Shown: piece by piece, positions 22,045 to 34,344 of the stretch
Position numbering within the stretch: the stretch's first letter is position 1
Layout of the letters: the number at the start of each line of letters is the position of its first letter
Source: Basidiobolus meristosporus CBS 931.73
Lineage: Eukaryota; Basidiobolomycota; Basidiobolomycetes; Basidiobolales; Basidiobolaceae
Assembly: GCA_002104905.1 (NCBI GenBank)
Contig: MCFE01000073.1
Location: forward strand, 1-64,000
DNA length: 64,000 nt
Direction of reading: 5' to 3'
Program-made: the position numbers and the translations under genes
Notes under the pieces: generated by a model
Database searches by the model: none
What the model was told of the DNA's origin: nothing
What the model saw: the letters and a program-made list of their open reading frames with translations, nothing else

Positions 22045-22140
22045 TTGAAACCTAGCTGTTGCTTGAGAGGCTTCGCCTTATTGAAACCCAGCTGTTGCTT
22101 GAGAGGCTTCGCCTTATTGAGACCCGCATGTTGCTTGACA
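22045..22140. repeat. 36-bp tandem direct repeat
   Basis: Units begin at 22045, 22081 and 22117 with TTGAAACC or TTGAGACC. The first two are nearly identical across all 36 bases and the third is partial. It lies about 265 bp upstream of the permease start. Confidence 0.8.
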
Positions 22141-22489
22141 TCCGGGCTAATACCTGACGTTGGTCTATTCATCTAAGCTATTACTTGGATGAATCAGCAT
22201 GGGTCATAGTCTAAACACTAAACCATTCTTTAACTCCTTCAATGTCTTCTGTCACAACATTAAGCGGTGGGGTAAACACTCTGCCTCACAACGTCCCCAA
22301 TGGGGTGGGGGAATTGGGAGCTCGTGGAACTACACCCAACTTTCTGGTAGATTTAGTCAATCTCCTAACCCGTATATCCATCCATGGCTTTGTGTTTTAA
22401 CATATATAGAATGATTTTTAACCTGCTCCTAAAGTAGAAAATTCCCATCGACCATGGTAGTTCAAGAAAGACGGATTCACCGTGGAATT

Positions 22490-22516
22490 TGGGGTGCATG
22501 GGGTGCATGGGGTGCA
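22490..22516. repeat. 9-bp tandem repeat, TGGGGTGCA x3
   Basis: Three exact consecutive copies of TGGGGTGCA in non-coding sequence. Simple tandem repeat with no evident function. Confidence 0.85.
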
Positions 22517-22817
22517 CTTAGACTAGCCCCTATTAGATATTAGCAGATCGATAGAAGCGTATACAGAATCCGGTTTAGTTAAATCAAGTTTATTGGAAGA
22601 GTAGATAAACATCGAGTTTTTTCTTGAAAAACTAATCCAATGAGCACTCATCGAAACCAAAAAGGTCTAGTTCGTAAAGGGCTGATCGACATGATAACCA
22701 ACATAGTGAACAGAAAATGACGAGTGATGCATTTTTGGTATTTTACGTCATTTACGTATCATAACACCACTCACTGACACAAGTCCTTAAGCAAAGCAAG
22801 ATATCCAAAAGCAGCCA

Positions 22818-24440
22818 TCACCCTTTCGCCACGTAAAGCAGGGATAGGGTAACGAGGGAACAGACGGAGGGGATGGACATAAGCGGAGCATTCGAGTTCA
22901 CCTTTTCTCGCGTGAAGTTGGAACTGAGATGAAGGATTGGCCGTTGGTCGGTGCCCTTTTGTACCAATTTAACACTTTGTGCTAATAGATTGGCTTTTAA
23001 CGTTGGTGGATCCCAATTCTCCTCCCCCAGGATTAGTGCCATTGCGCCCGTGACCTAAGATATCAAATAAGCATCCTGATCGTACAATCAATGAAAATGG
23101 AATTACATGAGGGGCAGCCATCGAGGTGCCAGACAGAGAATTACTAGACTGCGGGCCCGACTTCCATGCTGAAACGATATCGGCTCCTGGAGCGTATCTG
23201 GGGGATCTGGTTAACTATTGAAGATGGATCAGGCCGAAATCACTTACATTGTAACACAGGAACCATGGTTGGAGAACCCCATAATCTGGTCGGATCTGTT
23301 GATGGCTCCCACCACTACGGCCTTGGAGACAGAGCTTGGTGAATAACGACAAGCGTTCTGGCCTTCATTCCCAGCTGACAGAGGCGGGTGAATATTTCGA
23401 TACGTTCTGTTTAAGGATGTGGATGGAAGTTACCCGCGATCGAGAAGTGGATCCCCAACTCGATAGCCTCCCCGATTGCTTCATTCGCCGCTTGGCTGAA
23501 GTCGGAACTCAACGAAAGGCTATACGGAAAGTTAGATTCCTGGAGCGATGGCGATTCGTACTTGCGATTCCTCACTTGACAATACTTTTCTGGCCTGGCG
23601 TTCTGAGATGATCCTTCACTATCCATTCGATCCCCCGCAGAACATCGCTGAGCTTTCCGGACCCATCGGCGCGAAGTGCCTTGATGGACACTACTCTAGC
23701 ACTTTTAGCAACCCCGAACGTTTTCCCTTGTCCGATGTCTAACGTTGAGTACAGGTGTTGGTGAGAGAGCGTTTGACTGCTTACCTATCGCCACTCCTGC
23801 GACGAACGTGCCATGGCCATGGCGATCGGCCCCATCCGGATCCCCGTTCAAAGTAGGTCCCCAGCTGGCCCTGCCTTCGAACTCCTGATGGTCTATATTC
23901 ACCCCGCTTCAACGAGCAGATCAACATATGCCCGAAACAAACCAAAATGGTCAGGGCTTACGTATCAATCACATAGATGGTCACATTCCTCCCCGAAGAA
24001 CCAGGGTAACGAAACCGGTTGTCCGTACCGACATACTGGTCGATCCTATCCAAGCCCTAGCCAGCAACATGAGTGATCAAAGCAATGCGTTGAAATGCGC
24101 TGATATGCGCTGAAATGGATGGACGGCTTACCCAACTAGGCGGCTTGTCCTGGACATCGCAGATATGCACCGGCAAATCCGGGATGATGTAATCGATCTC
24201 CGCCATCTTTTGGAATTTCTCCAGCATCTCGTTGGCAATCTCACCAGAATACCACTGGAAGCCCCCGATGTTGCGGGTCTTGACCGACTTGTCCATACTA
24301 AGGGCGGCGGAGTTTCTGGATTTAGCCATGGCTAGGGACTTCTTGAAGACCACAATATGTCCTGGCGCGGCTTGTGCATCAAGGATGCAGCATGCCAGGC
24401 AAAACAGAGAAAGGAATCGTCTGGATATGGAGCGAGGCAT
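22818..24440 (-). CDS. subtilisin-like serine protease (S8, proteinase K type) with I9 propeptide
   Basis: Secreted endopeptidase. Eight exons join in phase. The start ATG at 24440 opens MPRSISRRFLSLFCLACC, a signal peptide ending near DAQA. An inhibitor I9 prodomain follows (GHIVVFKKS ... YIIPDLPVHI). The catalytic Asp is in VTIYVIDTG (exon 2/3 join), the His in DRHGHGTFVAG, the oxyanion Asn in AAGNEGQNAC (exon 5/6 join) and the Ser in SLSGTSMAAPHV (exon 7). After GAMALILGEENWDPP the chain continues about 60 residues and ends with a hydrophobic stretch (SVCSLVTLSLLYVAKG) preceded by small residues, which may be a GPI-anchor signal. About 450 residues, usual for the family. Host of likely roles: extracellular nutrition or attack on other organisms; the sequence does not decide. 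Confidence 0.9.
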
Positions 24441-24846
24441 ATTGAACCGTATATAGCAATCAAAAGATTCCCTGCAATTCAATCGTTAAAGTGATGGGGC
24501 AGAAATACTCTAGAGAGCCGGCCAGAGGACTATGCATGGCTGGATGGGCCTTTAAGTATCTAGATCCCTCTATTATGCGGCATTATCCAGGGTGGAGTGG
24601 AAGAATCTCCGAATGCACAGATCAGCACAATGCAACTGATTATTTATTGATTCGGATTGCTTCTAAAAGAAATTGGTCAAGTACTCAGTGTATGGTTGGG
24701 TCTCCAGTGTGTGGTCTATGGTGCACAGATGAGATAGGAAGGATGGAGAATTCTAGTCATCCACGCGTGCCGTAAAGATGAAGTTGTTGTGGTTGGTTCG
24801 GACTAAGGCTTTTGGAATACAACAGTGAATGCGAATCAATAGGCAA
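24441..24846. other. intergenic region, protease to ADE4
   Basis: About 400 bp between the protease start and the ADE4 stop, both on the minus strand. It must contain the protease promoter and the ADE4 polyadenylation region. No gene seen. Confidence 0.5.
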
Positions 24847-26737
24847 CTATTTGTTGTGGAAACTATTGAATAGCCCTATTGTTTCTGGAGAGGCCAATTC
24901 CTGCCCGCCCTTGGCATGGTCGTTGCGCAGATTTTCGATCTGGGTCAAGTAGTCTGCGGTTACGCCGCCGGTAATGTATTTACCATCAAATACAGAGGCC
25001 TCGAAGCGTTCGATCTTGGTGTTGAATACAGTGCATGAGGCAATAAGGTCCTCTAGATCTTGGAAAACCACCTGGTCAGCACCAATCGCCGTCGCCACCT
25101 CATCCTCGGTCCGACCGTAGGCCACGAGCTCCTTAGCTGATGGCATATCAATACCGTACACATTAGGATATCTATTTAGACAGCAAATCATTCTCAGTTA
25201 TTTTGCTTGCATTTCGTCTGAACGTATCTAAACATACCTGATGGCGGGGGCGCATGATGCGAAGTAGACCTTCTTGGCTCCGACATCTCTTGCCATCTGG
25301 ATGATCTCCTGGGAGGTGGTACCTCTGACGATCGAGTCGTCGACCAAGAGAACGTTCTTCCCGGAAAACTCCAGTGGCATTGGGTTCAACTTTCTCCTTA
25401 CGTTCTTGCGTCTCATCTGTTGGCCCGGCATGATGAACGTACGCCCGACGTAACGGTTCTTGATGAAGCCCTCGCGGAAAACGATTCCCAATTTGTAGGA
25501 CAATTGAAGTGCTGATACACGAGAGGTGTCTGGGACAGGGATGACGACGTCGATGTCGTGGTTAGGCCCAAGCTTTTTGATGATTTGTGCAGCAAGAGCC
25601 TCTCCCATGGCAAGGCGGGATCTGTACACAGATATCCCATCGATGATGGAGTCAGGTCTAGCAAAGTAGACATATTCAAATATACAAGGAGTGTAAGGTT
25701 TGCCCGGCATCAGCATTCTCTTGGTGACACTGGTTTTGCTTAGGATGATTGCCTCCCCTGGCAAAACATCCACAATGTCAGTAAACCCAAGCACATCAAG
25801 CACAACGCTCTCCGAGGCGAACATGTAGTCATATCCGTTGGCTGATGGACGACGGCCATACACCAAAGGTCTAATACCATTAGGGTCTCTGAAGGCGATG
25901 ATACCGAATCCTACGCAAACAATGTGAGTCTACTTCGACCCCGGATACGAGGTAATACCTACTTACCGGCAATCATAGCGAGGCAGGCATAACCGCCAAC
26001 ACAGATGTCATAAATGCCCTTGATAGCAGTGAAGATATCCTCCTCATTGATTCTGCCAATGGGGATAAAAGGTAAGGAAATTGACTAAACTTGGATTGAT
26101 CGGTGGACGTACCTAGCTTTTCCGGTTTTTTGGAGGTTATCGGCAAAAATGTTCAAAAGGACCTCACTGTCGGATGAAGTGTTGATATGTCTATGGGCGT
26201 CGAAGTCTAGGTAGTTTCTGAGGCTTTCGGTGTTGATGAGATTTCCGTTCTGAAAGAAGAATAAGTCAGTCTGTTTGCGCGCAGAAAAACCTTTGAACCA
26301 ACTGTACGTGAGCAAAAACTATGCCGTAGGGGCTGTTGACGTAGAATGGCTGAGCTTCCGAGGAGGAGGAGGAGCCAGCGGTGGGGTATCTGACTAAGGA
26401 TAGAACATGTGAGCCCAACATAGGTTGATACCGCATCCTTATGAAATAGCACTAACCGTGACCAACGCCCATGTTGCCAACAAGGTTGAGCAAATCCTGT
26501 TTGCCAAATGTTTCGGAGACCATACCGTTCCCTTTGTGCTGGTAAAGGCGTCCCTTATGGCCGCAAGTAATGATACCAGCAGCGTCCTAGTAAGCAAGAG
26601 GTCAATAAACAGTCTTCCACAACGGGTGCAACCTTACGTACCTGGCCTCTGTGTTGCAGCAGACCCAAACCTTCGAAAAGATCACCGCTAGCCAGGCCAT
26701 CCTGAGCAGCCAACAACAAAGCGACAATTCCACACAT
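24847..26737 (-). CDS. ADE4: amidophosphoribosyltransferase
   Basis: Catalyses the first committed step of purine synthesis: PRPP plus glutamine gives phosphoribosylamine. The protein starts [11 protein letters not shown], so Cys2 becomes the N-terminal nucleophile of the class-II glutaminase after Met removal. Seven exons: 26737-26642, 26586-26457, 26393-26308, 26249-26113, 26052-25977, 25910-25238 and 25171-24847. Landmarks are [55 protein letters not shown], the PRPP-binding loop [14 protein letters not shown], and [14 protein letters not shown] with the eukaryotic C-terminal tail. About 505 residues, usual length. Divergently placed against MSS51 with a 745-bp shared upstream region. Complete with no anomaly. 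Confidence 0.96.
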
Positions 26738-27482
26738 TATTACCAGCTATTCCGCGATATAGAGGGAGAAGGCAAGTACGAAAAGAGATCCAAAGCGTTT
26801 CCTTGAAGTTCCCGCGGATAGTTAAGTACTCGAGCGATAAGCCAGGGTTCCTAATAATAGATTTTAAATTAGGCACACCATTAGAAATATACAAGATCGA
26901 GCCCCAGTCAAAAATGTTGCTACTATGACAGAGAATGATGAGATAAGATGATAAGATAAACGATTGGTCAAGCATAGATATGATAATGGGGACGGGGCAA
27001 TATCAAGATATATGGAAAACCTTATAAAAGAAAACTTCTCCTTCTTTGGCCAAGGGACCAATTGCCGATCAACATCTCGAGATGGAGGTTGCATTTTGCC
27101 CGAATTCTCCGTGATTGATTGGATCATTAGTAATGATACATCACCAGGATTGGATCACTCCCACACTACTGGCAGAAACTCGATGTGACACCTGGGGCAG
27201 CATGCTTTGGACAGTATAAAATCATTCTCCCACCAAACCAAGAACCAGCATTGCGATTTATGGATAAGCGAACGAGGATTTATGCAGCATTGGCCATTGA
27301 TCCATGTTTAAGCGAGATTTAAGCAATGTTCTAGATTCTCGATTATTTCTATAGACTACTGCCATCAGAAATTTTGTAAAAAATTCTATGACTTCCAGCC
27401 CAACAACTCCAATCTAACCAAACATCCGCAAGTGAATTGGGGCTGTATTCTACCTCTTCCTCCGAATACCATTTCCTTTATT
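26738..27482. other. divergent promoter region between ADE4 and MSS51
   Basis: 745 bp separating two divergent start codons. It should carry both promoters. I see no RNA gene and no open frame with protein similarity. Confidence 0.6.
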
Positions 27483-28899
27483 ATGTTTCGCAGAGCAATC
27501 CATCGCATTGCCACTCAGTCCCCCAATCTCCGCTCCACGGGATTGGCCACCCAGAGACATGTTGTTCCTGCTCTGTCTCGCCCGCTAAGTATGAAGTCGT
27601 GGTTCGCACGCAAAACACAGCCCTTCGAGAAGAACAAGCCCATTCTGGCTCAGGACGATCTGTTTCACCCGTTGTCGAAATCACCCATAAAGGAAATCGA
27701 ACAGCGTGGTCTGCTCATCAACAAGTATGGTGTTTGCCCAGTCTGCGTAGAAAAACATGAGCATAACCATCCAGTCTACGAATGCCCCGACTGTGGCTAT
27801 CCAACCCACTGTTGTGAAGAGCATTATCAGCAAAACAAGCCCGAGCACGAGAAAGTGTGTAAGATCCTGAGGGATGCTAACGAGGACGAACACGATTTGC
27901 GCTCCGGCCGAATCATGAAGGAATTCGAGTTCCCTTGTAAGTAGACTACCCTCTTTGTTTCTCCACCGATACATCGGAGTTTCGTCGCTAAGATTTCTTG
28001 AATATTCAAGCCGGCCAGCCTCTCGACGAGACCATTAACATGGCCAACTGGGATACCTTCTTCTATACCCGTGGCTTCCCCAGCATGGATAGTGACAGAT
28101 CAATGCGTCACACCACCAAACTACTGACATATCCTATAACCATCGGCTCCATTCTCCACCCTTCAAGCCCATACAGACCTGGCGACGTCCTTACCAACGA
28201 GGGTCTGAAGTCACTCACTGGTAGATAGCATGTTTCAGACCCCTCCTTTTACCAACAAGAGTAACTAACCACCGCTCCTTAGCACTCCGCAATACCATGA
28301 ACATCCAACAAATTGGCAAGAAGAGCAAGGGACCCACCGAGACCATCCGAGTATTCATCTTGGGTGCTCGCGCGGAGTCTCAGCTCCCATCTCACATCTA
28401 CAACCAGATAACCTATCTCTTCCCTGAGACCGCATTCCACTTGTACTTCGTGGGGCCTGAGGCCGTTCCACCCAACATGCAGGCAGGCACCAACAACTAC
28501 AGCGCCAGACTCTCCCTCACCTACGAGAATGCAGTCTACCACGAATACTTCCCTCAAGTTGCTCCCTTCGATCCTTACACTGACATATTCTTCCTGTTCA
28601 GCCCTGGACTTGGTCAACCCGACTCTAGGGATCTCTGGAAGCCATCCATCAGCAAGCTCTTGGAAACCAAGTGCCCCATCTTTATCACCTCTTTCGACGA
28701 GCAAGACATGAATGCGGATGTCCAGGCCCTCAAGGAAGATCACGTCGATGACATCGACTGGCTGATGAAGCCAACCATCAATCACTTCAGAAGCTTGAAG
28801 TACGACATCAACCCCGAGGATGTCCGCGTGGGTATCAACGCCAACTGGGGCATCTATGCCATCAGGGGTAAGAAATACGAGGTCACCCACTCGGACTAA
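27483..28899 (+). CDS. MSS51: MSS51-like mitochondrial translational activator with MYND-type zinc finger
   Basis: In yeast Mss51 activates translation of COX1 mRNA and couples it to cytochrome oxidase assembly. The start at 27483 (MFRRAIHRIATQ) gives a basic, Ser/Arg-rich mitochondrial presequence. Exons are 27483-27936, 28011-28220 and 28283-28899, all phase-consistent. The zinc finger reads CPVCVEKHEHNHPVYECPDC followed by CCEEHYQQNKPEHEKVC, matching the Mss51 finger. The conserved C-terminal domain follows (NWDTFFYTRGFPSM, LTYPITIGSILH, IRVFILGARAESQLP, and the end at NPEDVRVGINANWG). About 426 residues, close to yeast. An antisense 228-codon frame at 28279-28965 is a shadow of the last exon. 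Confidence 0.92.
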
Positions 28900-29176
28900 G
28901 TTGGAACCGACACCTCTCAGCATATTCCGACCACGTAGACAATCTGGGTTTTCAGCCGACATCATCAGCCGACATCATACTATCCCCCTCCCACATTTCA
29001 TCATTCTCGTTGCTTGCTGAGTAGTGGCTCTCTTCAACTAAAATCCATTCAAAACCTTTCATAAAATTGCATTCAAAATGGTTTCTTGTGGCATTCATTG
29101 GATCGTAGCACAGATGAAGGATAGAGGTATTGAGTAGGAATCTATCTAGATGAAGTGAACATTGATGCATGCGCGG
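28900..29176. other. convergent 3' region, MSS51 and AVL9
   Basis: 277 bp between two facing stop codons, containing the 3' UTRs of both genes. Nothing else seen. Confidence 0.6.
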
Positions 29177-31981
29177 CTATTTCCTCTCTTCAGTGGTCTC
29201 TTGGCTCTTCTGGAGGTGGGATTAGTTGGGCACCGGGGTAGGCTCACCTATTGTGGATTTACCTCAGAAGCGTCCTTCTTGTTGAACAGTGAGCCAAGGG
29301 TAGAGAAGCTGAACTGACTATCTAACGTCTCGGTTTCCTCTCGCATACTGCTGGTTTCCGAGCCGCTTGCTGTGAAAAAACGTCAGCGCTACTGGACCGA
29401 AGGGATGCCACTTTTCGTGAGACCTACCTGAAGAATGCCGGTCGTAGAGCCCTTCTGGGAAATTTCACTGGGGTTAGCGGGTGGGGGGGGGGAAGCACTC
29501 CATTCAGGGATGACGTACCAACAGCCTTCGAGAACCTTCCCGATCCACTGGACACCGCTTTGGCGATGGTGCCGGTGAAGTCCAAATGCAGGTCGGATAA
29601 GCTACTGTAGGGAAAGTCAGTAACGTCCAGCGTCGCCGCAAACCACTATGACGGCCATTACTTGGATATCTTTCGTTGCATATCGTTAATGGCGCTTCCT
29701 CCTTGTCCGGGATGTCTAGAGGTTGCAAGAAATGAGGGACTCGACCACAGAATGGACTGGTCATGTCGATTGACTACCTTGGCTCGATGATAGAGATATA
29801 TTCGGGCACCATCTGGGATTTCCATATCTCGTAGTTTCTAGTGTCGATCCAGTGATTCACCCAGCTCTCGTTGAACTCCTTGATCTGGATTTTCTCTAGA
29901 GAAGACAAACGGATTAATGTTGAGCCTTTTCCTGACCACTACCTGCTGCGTTGCGCACCCGTTCCGTCGGTGACGGACACCAGCTCAAAGGATCCATGCT
30001 CATCACCCATCTCGGCATAATAGACGCTGGACAGGAAGGCCAGTAGATAATTCTCGAACTTTCCCCGGATATACTCGTCGCTTCCCTCGTACTCTGGTGC
30101 TGGTGGACTTCTGGGTGAGTGAAGAAGCTGCTGGGTCGACGAAAGTGGATGGGGTTACCGTTTTTGTCGTAGGTGTGGTTCACTGACTGTATGATCTCAT
30201 CCATGAATCGCTTGTCTGATGAGGTCAACTCAACCATCTCCGCAATGTCCTGGTCGTTGAAGCTGATGGATCCCTTCTCGATCTGCAGATGGGGGTCCTG
30301 GTTAACGCATATCTCGACCGAGTCGATTACAAAGCACACATACGTCTACCACGACATCGATCACATTCCGATGTAACATCTTGAGCACCGCGTTGCTCTA
30401 ACGCAGGAAAGTCTGTTAGCCAACATGTCCACCCGAACCAAAGCAACCAGTCCTACCGTTCCGATGAGGAAAGATCTGGTCTCGTCTGTTTCAATGATAT
30501 CCAGCTGCTGCAGCGGGAAGTACGGTTGGAAGAAACTTCCCTGAAAGAAGGGGTGAATCGGCGGGGCATCGAAATCTTCCAGGGGTTGCCTCCTTACCTC
30601 GTTAAAGATGTCCAACGGAAGAGCCATCTTTTCGAAGAATACCTGCCTCTCATCGCTGAAGTCGTGGAACGCCCGCTTCTTGGAAGTGGCCACTCGATCG
30701 GCCGAGCCGCAGTCTTGTAGATGCCCTAAAAGCCCTGATAATGTGGTGGCAGAGGGAGATTGGTATCTGTCCCAAAAGCCCCCAGATGTCTTTGCAACTG
30801 ACCTGGAATCAGCGACACCAGAGCATATTGGAAGGCACACAAACTCTCGACGGGGTGCCCGTAGAACATGACCTATTCAAGCCGTGGTTAGACGGTCGGT
30901 TTGTCCGGCGTATGACCAAGTGGCCCACGCTTACCCGCTTCTCCAGAAGGAGCAGTTTGAACAATACAAGCGTCTTCGACTTGAACTTTCTCACCAGCTC
31001 CTGCAACGAGATCCCTTTACAGGCCCTGGGATTAGTCGCTTTGGCAGAGAAGCCGAACCCATTCGTTGATTACCTAGGTAAAGAGCAGAGCTAGAAACGC
31101 CGGTGTGGAATTTGGCGCTGAGACTCTCGTAGAATTGCTGGACGAAAGGGGGTTAGATGCGGGCATGGTAAGCACCTGAAGAGGCATCCTGCTCCTACCA
31201 CGATGATTTCCTTCTGTGTGAAATCCCCTTGATTGAAATACGCCGCGGTAACTGCAGTCAACTGATCCCGCACGGAACCTACCACTGCCTACGGATGGGA
31301 GTTCGCTGTCATCAAAACTATTCCCAGAGGCGGGTATGCTATTTCATCGATCTACCTGTCTAGTGATCACGACCACGGCCTTCTGAACGGTAGCACGCGT
31401 GATATCCGCTGTACGGTTCTTGACTTTCTGGTGGGGGGAGAAAATGAAGGGTGTGAGATACGCCAGGGGCACCCCAACAAGAGTCCGCGAAAGGCTGCAC
31501 TGACCGAGGCCTCTATCTGTCGGAAGCAGGAGATCCCGAACAGGGTCATGTTCAAGAAGGGGTATTCAGTGTTCCGCCGGAGCGGCGGCAGGTGGAAGTA
31601 ACAGATCTGCTGCTCGCTCTGGTGCGCCCCGTCTTGGACGTTTGGTGAAGGGCTGAGGTTAGTTTGGCGCGGTGGTTTCTTTGTTGGTTTACCCATACCT
31701 GGTAAAGCCAGAAACGGTAGGAACACCCACTCTTTTGGGACTTTGGGGAACCCTGCTTCCGTGTGCATTTCCTCATCTTCAGGGTAACAGGGTAAAGGTG
31801 GTTGAGCGAATTCCACTATCGGACCAAGCTGATGGTGGCTAGTTTCAGTGGGGGGGGAGAAAGGCAGGTTTAGTGGTCGTTCTTGAGCCAAGCAAAAGGC
31901 GATCTGTACTAACAACGCAACGACCAGTACGTGGGCTACTATCGGTAGCTCCTCTTCCGGACTTGAATGGCTATGGGACAT
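29177..31981 (-). CDS. AVL9: AVL9-like late secretory pathway protein (DENN-type)
   Basis: Avl9 acts in exocytic transport from the Golgi and belongs to the DENN/longin superfamily. The gene resolves into 18 small exons with consistent phases. It starts at 31981 (MSHSHSSPEEEL), reads VLVVAFHHQLGPIVEF after a 72-nt intron with a gttagt donor, then LPFLALPDGAH, MTLFGISCFRQIEAS, NRTADITRATVQKAVVV, AAYFNQGDFTQKEII, SSSALYLGISLQELVRKF, TLVLFKLLLLEKRVMFYG, HPVESLCAFQYALVSLIPG, FFQPYFPLQQLDII, SFLIGTSNAVLK, and DPHLQIEKGSISF. It ends KSQETTEERK at 29177. These match the Avl9 family in order. About 590 residues. Several introns carry 6-10 base C-runs just before the acceptor. The 215-codon frame 31367-32014 is a chain of exons and read-through introns, not a gene. 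Confidence 0.9.
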
Positions 31982-32272
31982 AAGTGTGGTTGTTCCTGGT
32001 ATTGGTGTGCTCAAGTGGAATAGTAATGAATATGACTTGACATTATCCCAAGGTTATCCAACCTTTCTTCCATATTTAATCAAGGTGACTAAAATTTAAA
32101 CACCTCTGGTACAAATGACAGGGGATTCTGATCCACAGGAAATGGACCAATTTGGACGAAATTCACCCCCCTGCCGCTAATCTCACAAAATTCAATGAAC
32201 GGCTTAAAGGAAGCCTTCTCTTTCCGTGTGAGAATCCTCCCGTTTTTAGGAATTCATCTCCAGAAATAAAGC

Positions 32273-32920
32273 ATGGTAAGGACCCACAGTTCGTTTGATA
32301 ACACGCACATGGTTCAGCGTGATTTGTGGAAAGGGGGAAATGGTAGACTAGACGAGTAAAGCACGACCAGATATCGAACCAGTCGATCGATTCATCCATC
32401 CTCAACAACAGCGCACCCCACCCAACCGATTCCTTGCCAGCTTACTGAACCCCGTATCTTTTCCTAGGCTGACCAAGACGCCCAACAAAACGTTGAACTC
32501 AAGAAGAAGAGAACTTTCCGCAAGTACTCTTACCGCGGGGTGGAGCTCGACCAACTCCTGGACCTATCCAGCGAGCAATTCATGGAGCTTGTTCACTGCC
32601 GTGCCCGCAGAAAGTTCAACCGCGGTCTTAAGCGTAAGCCCATGGGACTTATCAAGAAGTTGAGAAAGGCCAAGACCGAGGCTGCCCCCAACGAGAAGCC
32701 CGAAACCGTCAAGACCCACCTTCGTAACATGATCGTCGTCCCCGAAATGATCGGCTCCGTTGTTGGCGTCTACAACGGCAAGACCTTTAACCAAGTCGAG
32801 ATCAAGCCCGAGATGATCGGTCACTATCTTGGGGAATTCTCCATCACCTACAAGCCCGTCAAGCACGGTCGTCCCGGTATCGGTGCCACCAACTCCTCCC
32901 GTTTCGTTCCCCTCAAATAA
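32273..32920 (+). CDS. RPS15: 40S ribosomal protein S15 (uS19)
   Basis: Component of the small-subunit head near the decoding centre. Exon 1 is only the start codon (32273-32275), followed by a gtaagg donor and a 192-nt intron. Exon 2 (32468-32920) reads [20 protein letters not shown] and continues [90 protein letters not shown], ending SSRFVPLK. An intron directly after the ATG is common in fungal ribosomal-protein genes. Length is 151 residues, slightly above the 142 of yeast. Frames beginning at the internal GTG near 32540 miss the N-terminus. Divergent from AVL9 over 291 bp. Confidence 0.96.
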
Positions 32921-32963
32921 ATTGGACTTCATCTGGATTTGCTTGCATTGGAGCTCTGCTTGT

Positions 32964-32973
32964 AATAAATAAA
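32964..32973 (+). terminator. polyadenylation signal, overlapping AATAAA
   Basis: Two overlapping AATAAA hexamers 43 bp downstream of the RPS15 stop codon. Canonical signal at a usual distance. Confidence 0.55.
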
Positions 32974-33049
32974 GTAGTTGGGTCTATTTCTTGGTTATGA
33001 ATCCACCTCCGTTCATTGACTTTTCTTCGGACAACAACTGGCCTCTACT

Positions 33050-34344
33050 CTAAGCCGAGCGGTCCCTTTTCCGGCTTGGACGCTGGGCGACATATTCCTT
33101 CAGCTTATCCCCGCCGAACACCATGCAGGTCTATAGAAAATAAGGTTTAGTCGGACCCTGGATCGCACCAAGCTTCGTCTACTTACGGTCAGGTAGACGC
33201 TGAGGCCTATTCTAGGCGTGACCCCGCGATAGAACCCCATGAATCCGTTTCGCTCGTAGATGTATTTTGCCGTAGTCCAGATGTTCAATTTTTCCGGTCT
33301 ATCGGCCGCTTTGGCCTGGCTCTGCATCTCGACCCGAATCACCTCGATCGGCTGATTCCAACAGGCAAGGGCTCCACCAACCACCGAGGCTAAGAAGTTG
33401 AAGTCCGTCAGTATATCGAGGACACCCTACGACCGACACGACCGCTCACTTACACAGGATCTTCTCAGGGTTAGTCAACGCTCTGTCTTTGTCCTGACGA
33501 CGGATAAGGGACTCTGTGATCCGGGAGATACCTAAACGAAACGCGTGAGCAGCGGAGACCGGCGAAACGACCTCGAAAGCGTGTCCGTGTGCCTACCAAA
33601 CCTAGAGCCCCAGTTTGTCATTTGTCGAAGCGCCACGGCCGAGACTCCTTTGTTCAGACCGACGATCCCTTCCCGCTTGAAGATCTCGTGGGCGATCTCG
33701 AGGGAGGAGGAGCTGGCGCCGGGGTTCTTCTGTCGGGTCACCTCGACGGTCTTCATGAACGTGCAGAAGCCCATCGTGGTGTATGCCTGAAAAACTCCCC
33801 CGCTCATACCCCCTAGGATGCCGCTGACCACTGGAGAGGCGCCTAGCTTGCGACAGTGGTATTCCACCTCCGAGGAGGAGAACAGCAACACCCCGCCCTT
33901 GGTAGACGATTCGATCCAGGCCCACTAAACGAGTCCAAAGGAGGCGTTTTAGTGCGTTCGGCGGAATGGGTCGTGGAGGCGAAGTGAATACGAACCGGGA
34001 TGAGTCCTTGGTAAAACCCGGCGAACCCGCCGCGCTGGTAAATCTTCTTGAGGGAGGTGGGTAGCGAGTCCTGTCTATGGGCTAGGTATTCGGAATGAGG
34101 GAAACTGCCTGATTAGTAACATGTCCGCTGGTGGTACAAGGATACTGGTGTGCAAACCGGCCATATGAGTCTTGATTACTTCGAATGGTTGGCCCAACGT
34201 CGACACCTCGAACGTCTGGATAAGTGCCCCCAGGCCGATGTTGGTCCACGAGACGGGCTTCTTGGTCGGTGGTTTGGTCGCTGACATGATGCTTTGCCTC
34301 TCTGCCTGGGAGAGCGGCGAGGGTTCAAGCCGGGTACCGGTCAT
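33050..34344 (-). CDS. YHM2: mitochondrial citrate/2-oxoglutarate carrier, YHM2 type
   Basis: Inner-membrane carrier exchanging citrate for oxoglutarate, supporting NADPH export and linked in yeast to mtDNA maintenance. The start at 34344 opens MTGTRLEPSP; an internal Met at MSATKPPTKK is possible. Diagnostic strings are ALIQTFEVSTLGQPFEVIKT, FYQGLIPWAWIESSTKGG, LFSSSEVEYHCRKLG, SGILGGMSGGVFQAY, TMGFCTFMKTVEVTRQK, LNKGVSAVALRQMTNWGSRFG, ACWNQPIEVIRVEMQS and FYRGVTPRIGLSVYLT, all as in Yhm2 rather than other SLC25 carriers. It ends RPSRKRDRSA. Six or so exons; for example the join at THMA-AHRQD uses an acceptor near 34078. About 310 residues, as expected. Confidence 0.93.

Larger units (their letters stand above)
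21783..22817. other. intergenic region, permease to protease
   Basis: Presumed promoter of the permease plus the 3' flank of the protease. It contains a 36-bp direct repeat at 22045-22140 and a 9-bp repeat at 22490-22516. No gene is supportable on either strand. Confidence 0.5.

Noticed and set aside
22490-22516. G-rich 9-bp repeat as a G-quadruplex promoter element
   Set aside because: Only three G4 tracts in non-coding sequence far from a start codon; no support beyond the pattern.
28279-28965. 228-codon minus-strand frame opposite MSS51
   Set aside because: Complementary to the conserved last exon of MSS51; no motif of its own.
31367-32014. A single 215-codon gene
   Set aside because: It is the first exons of AVL9 read through three introns; the Avl9 motifs join only after splicing.
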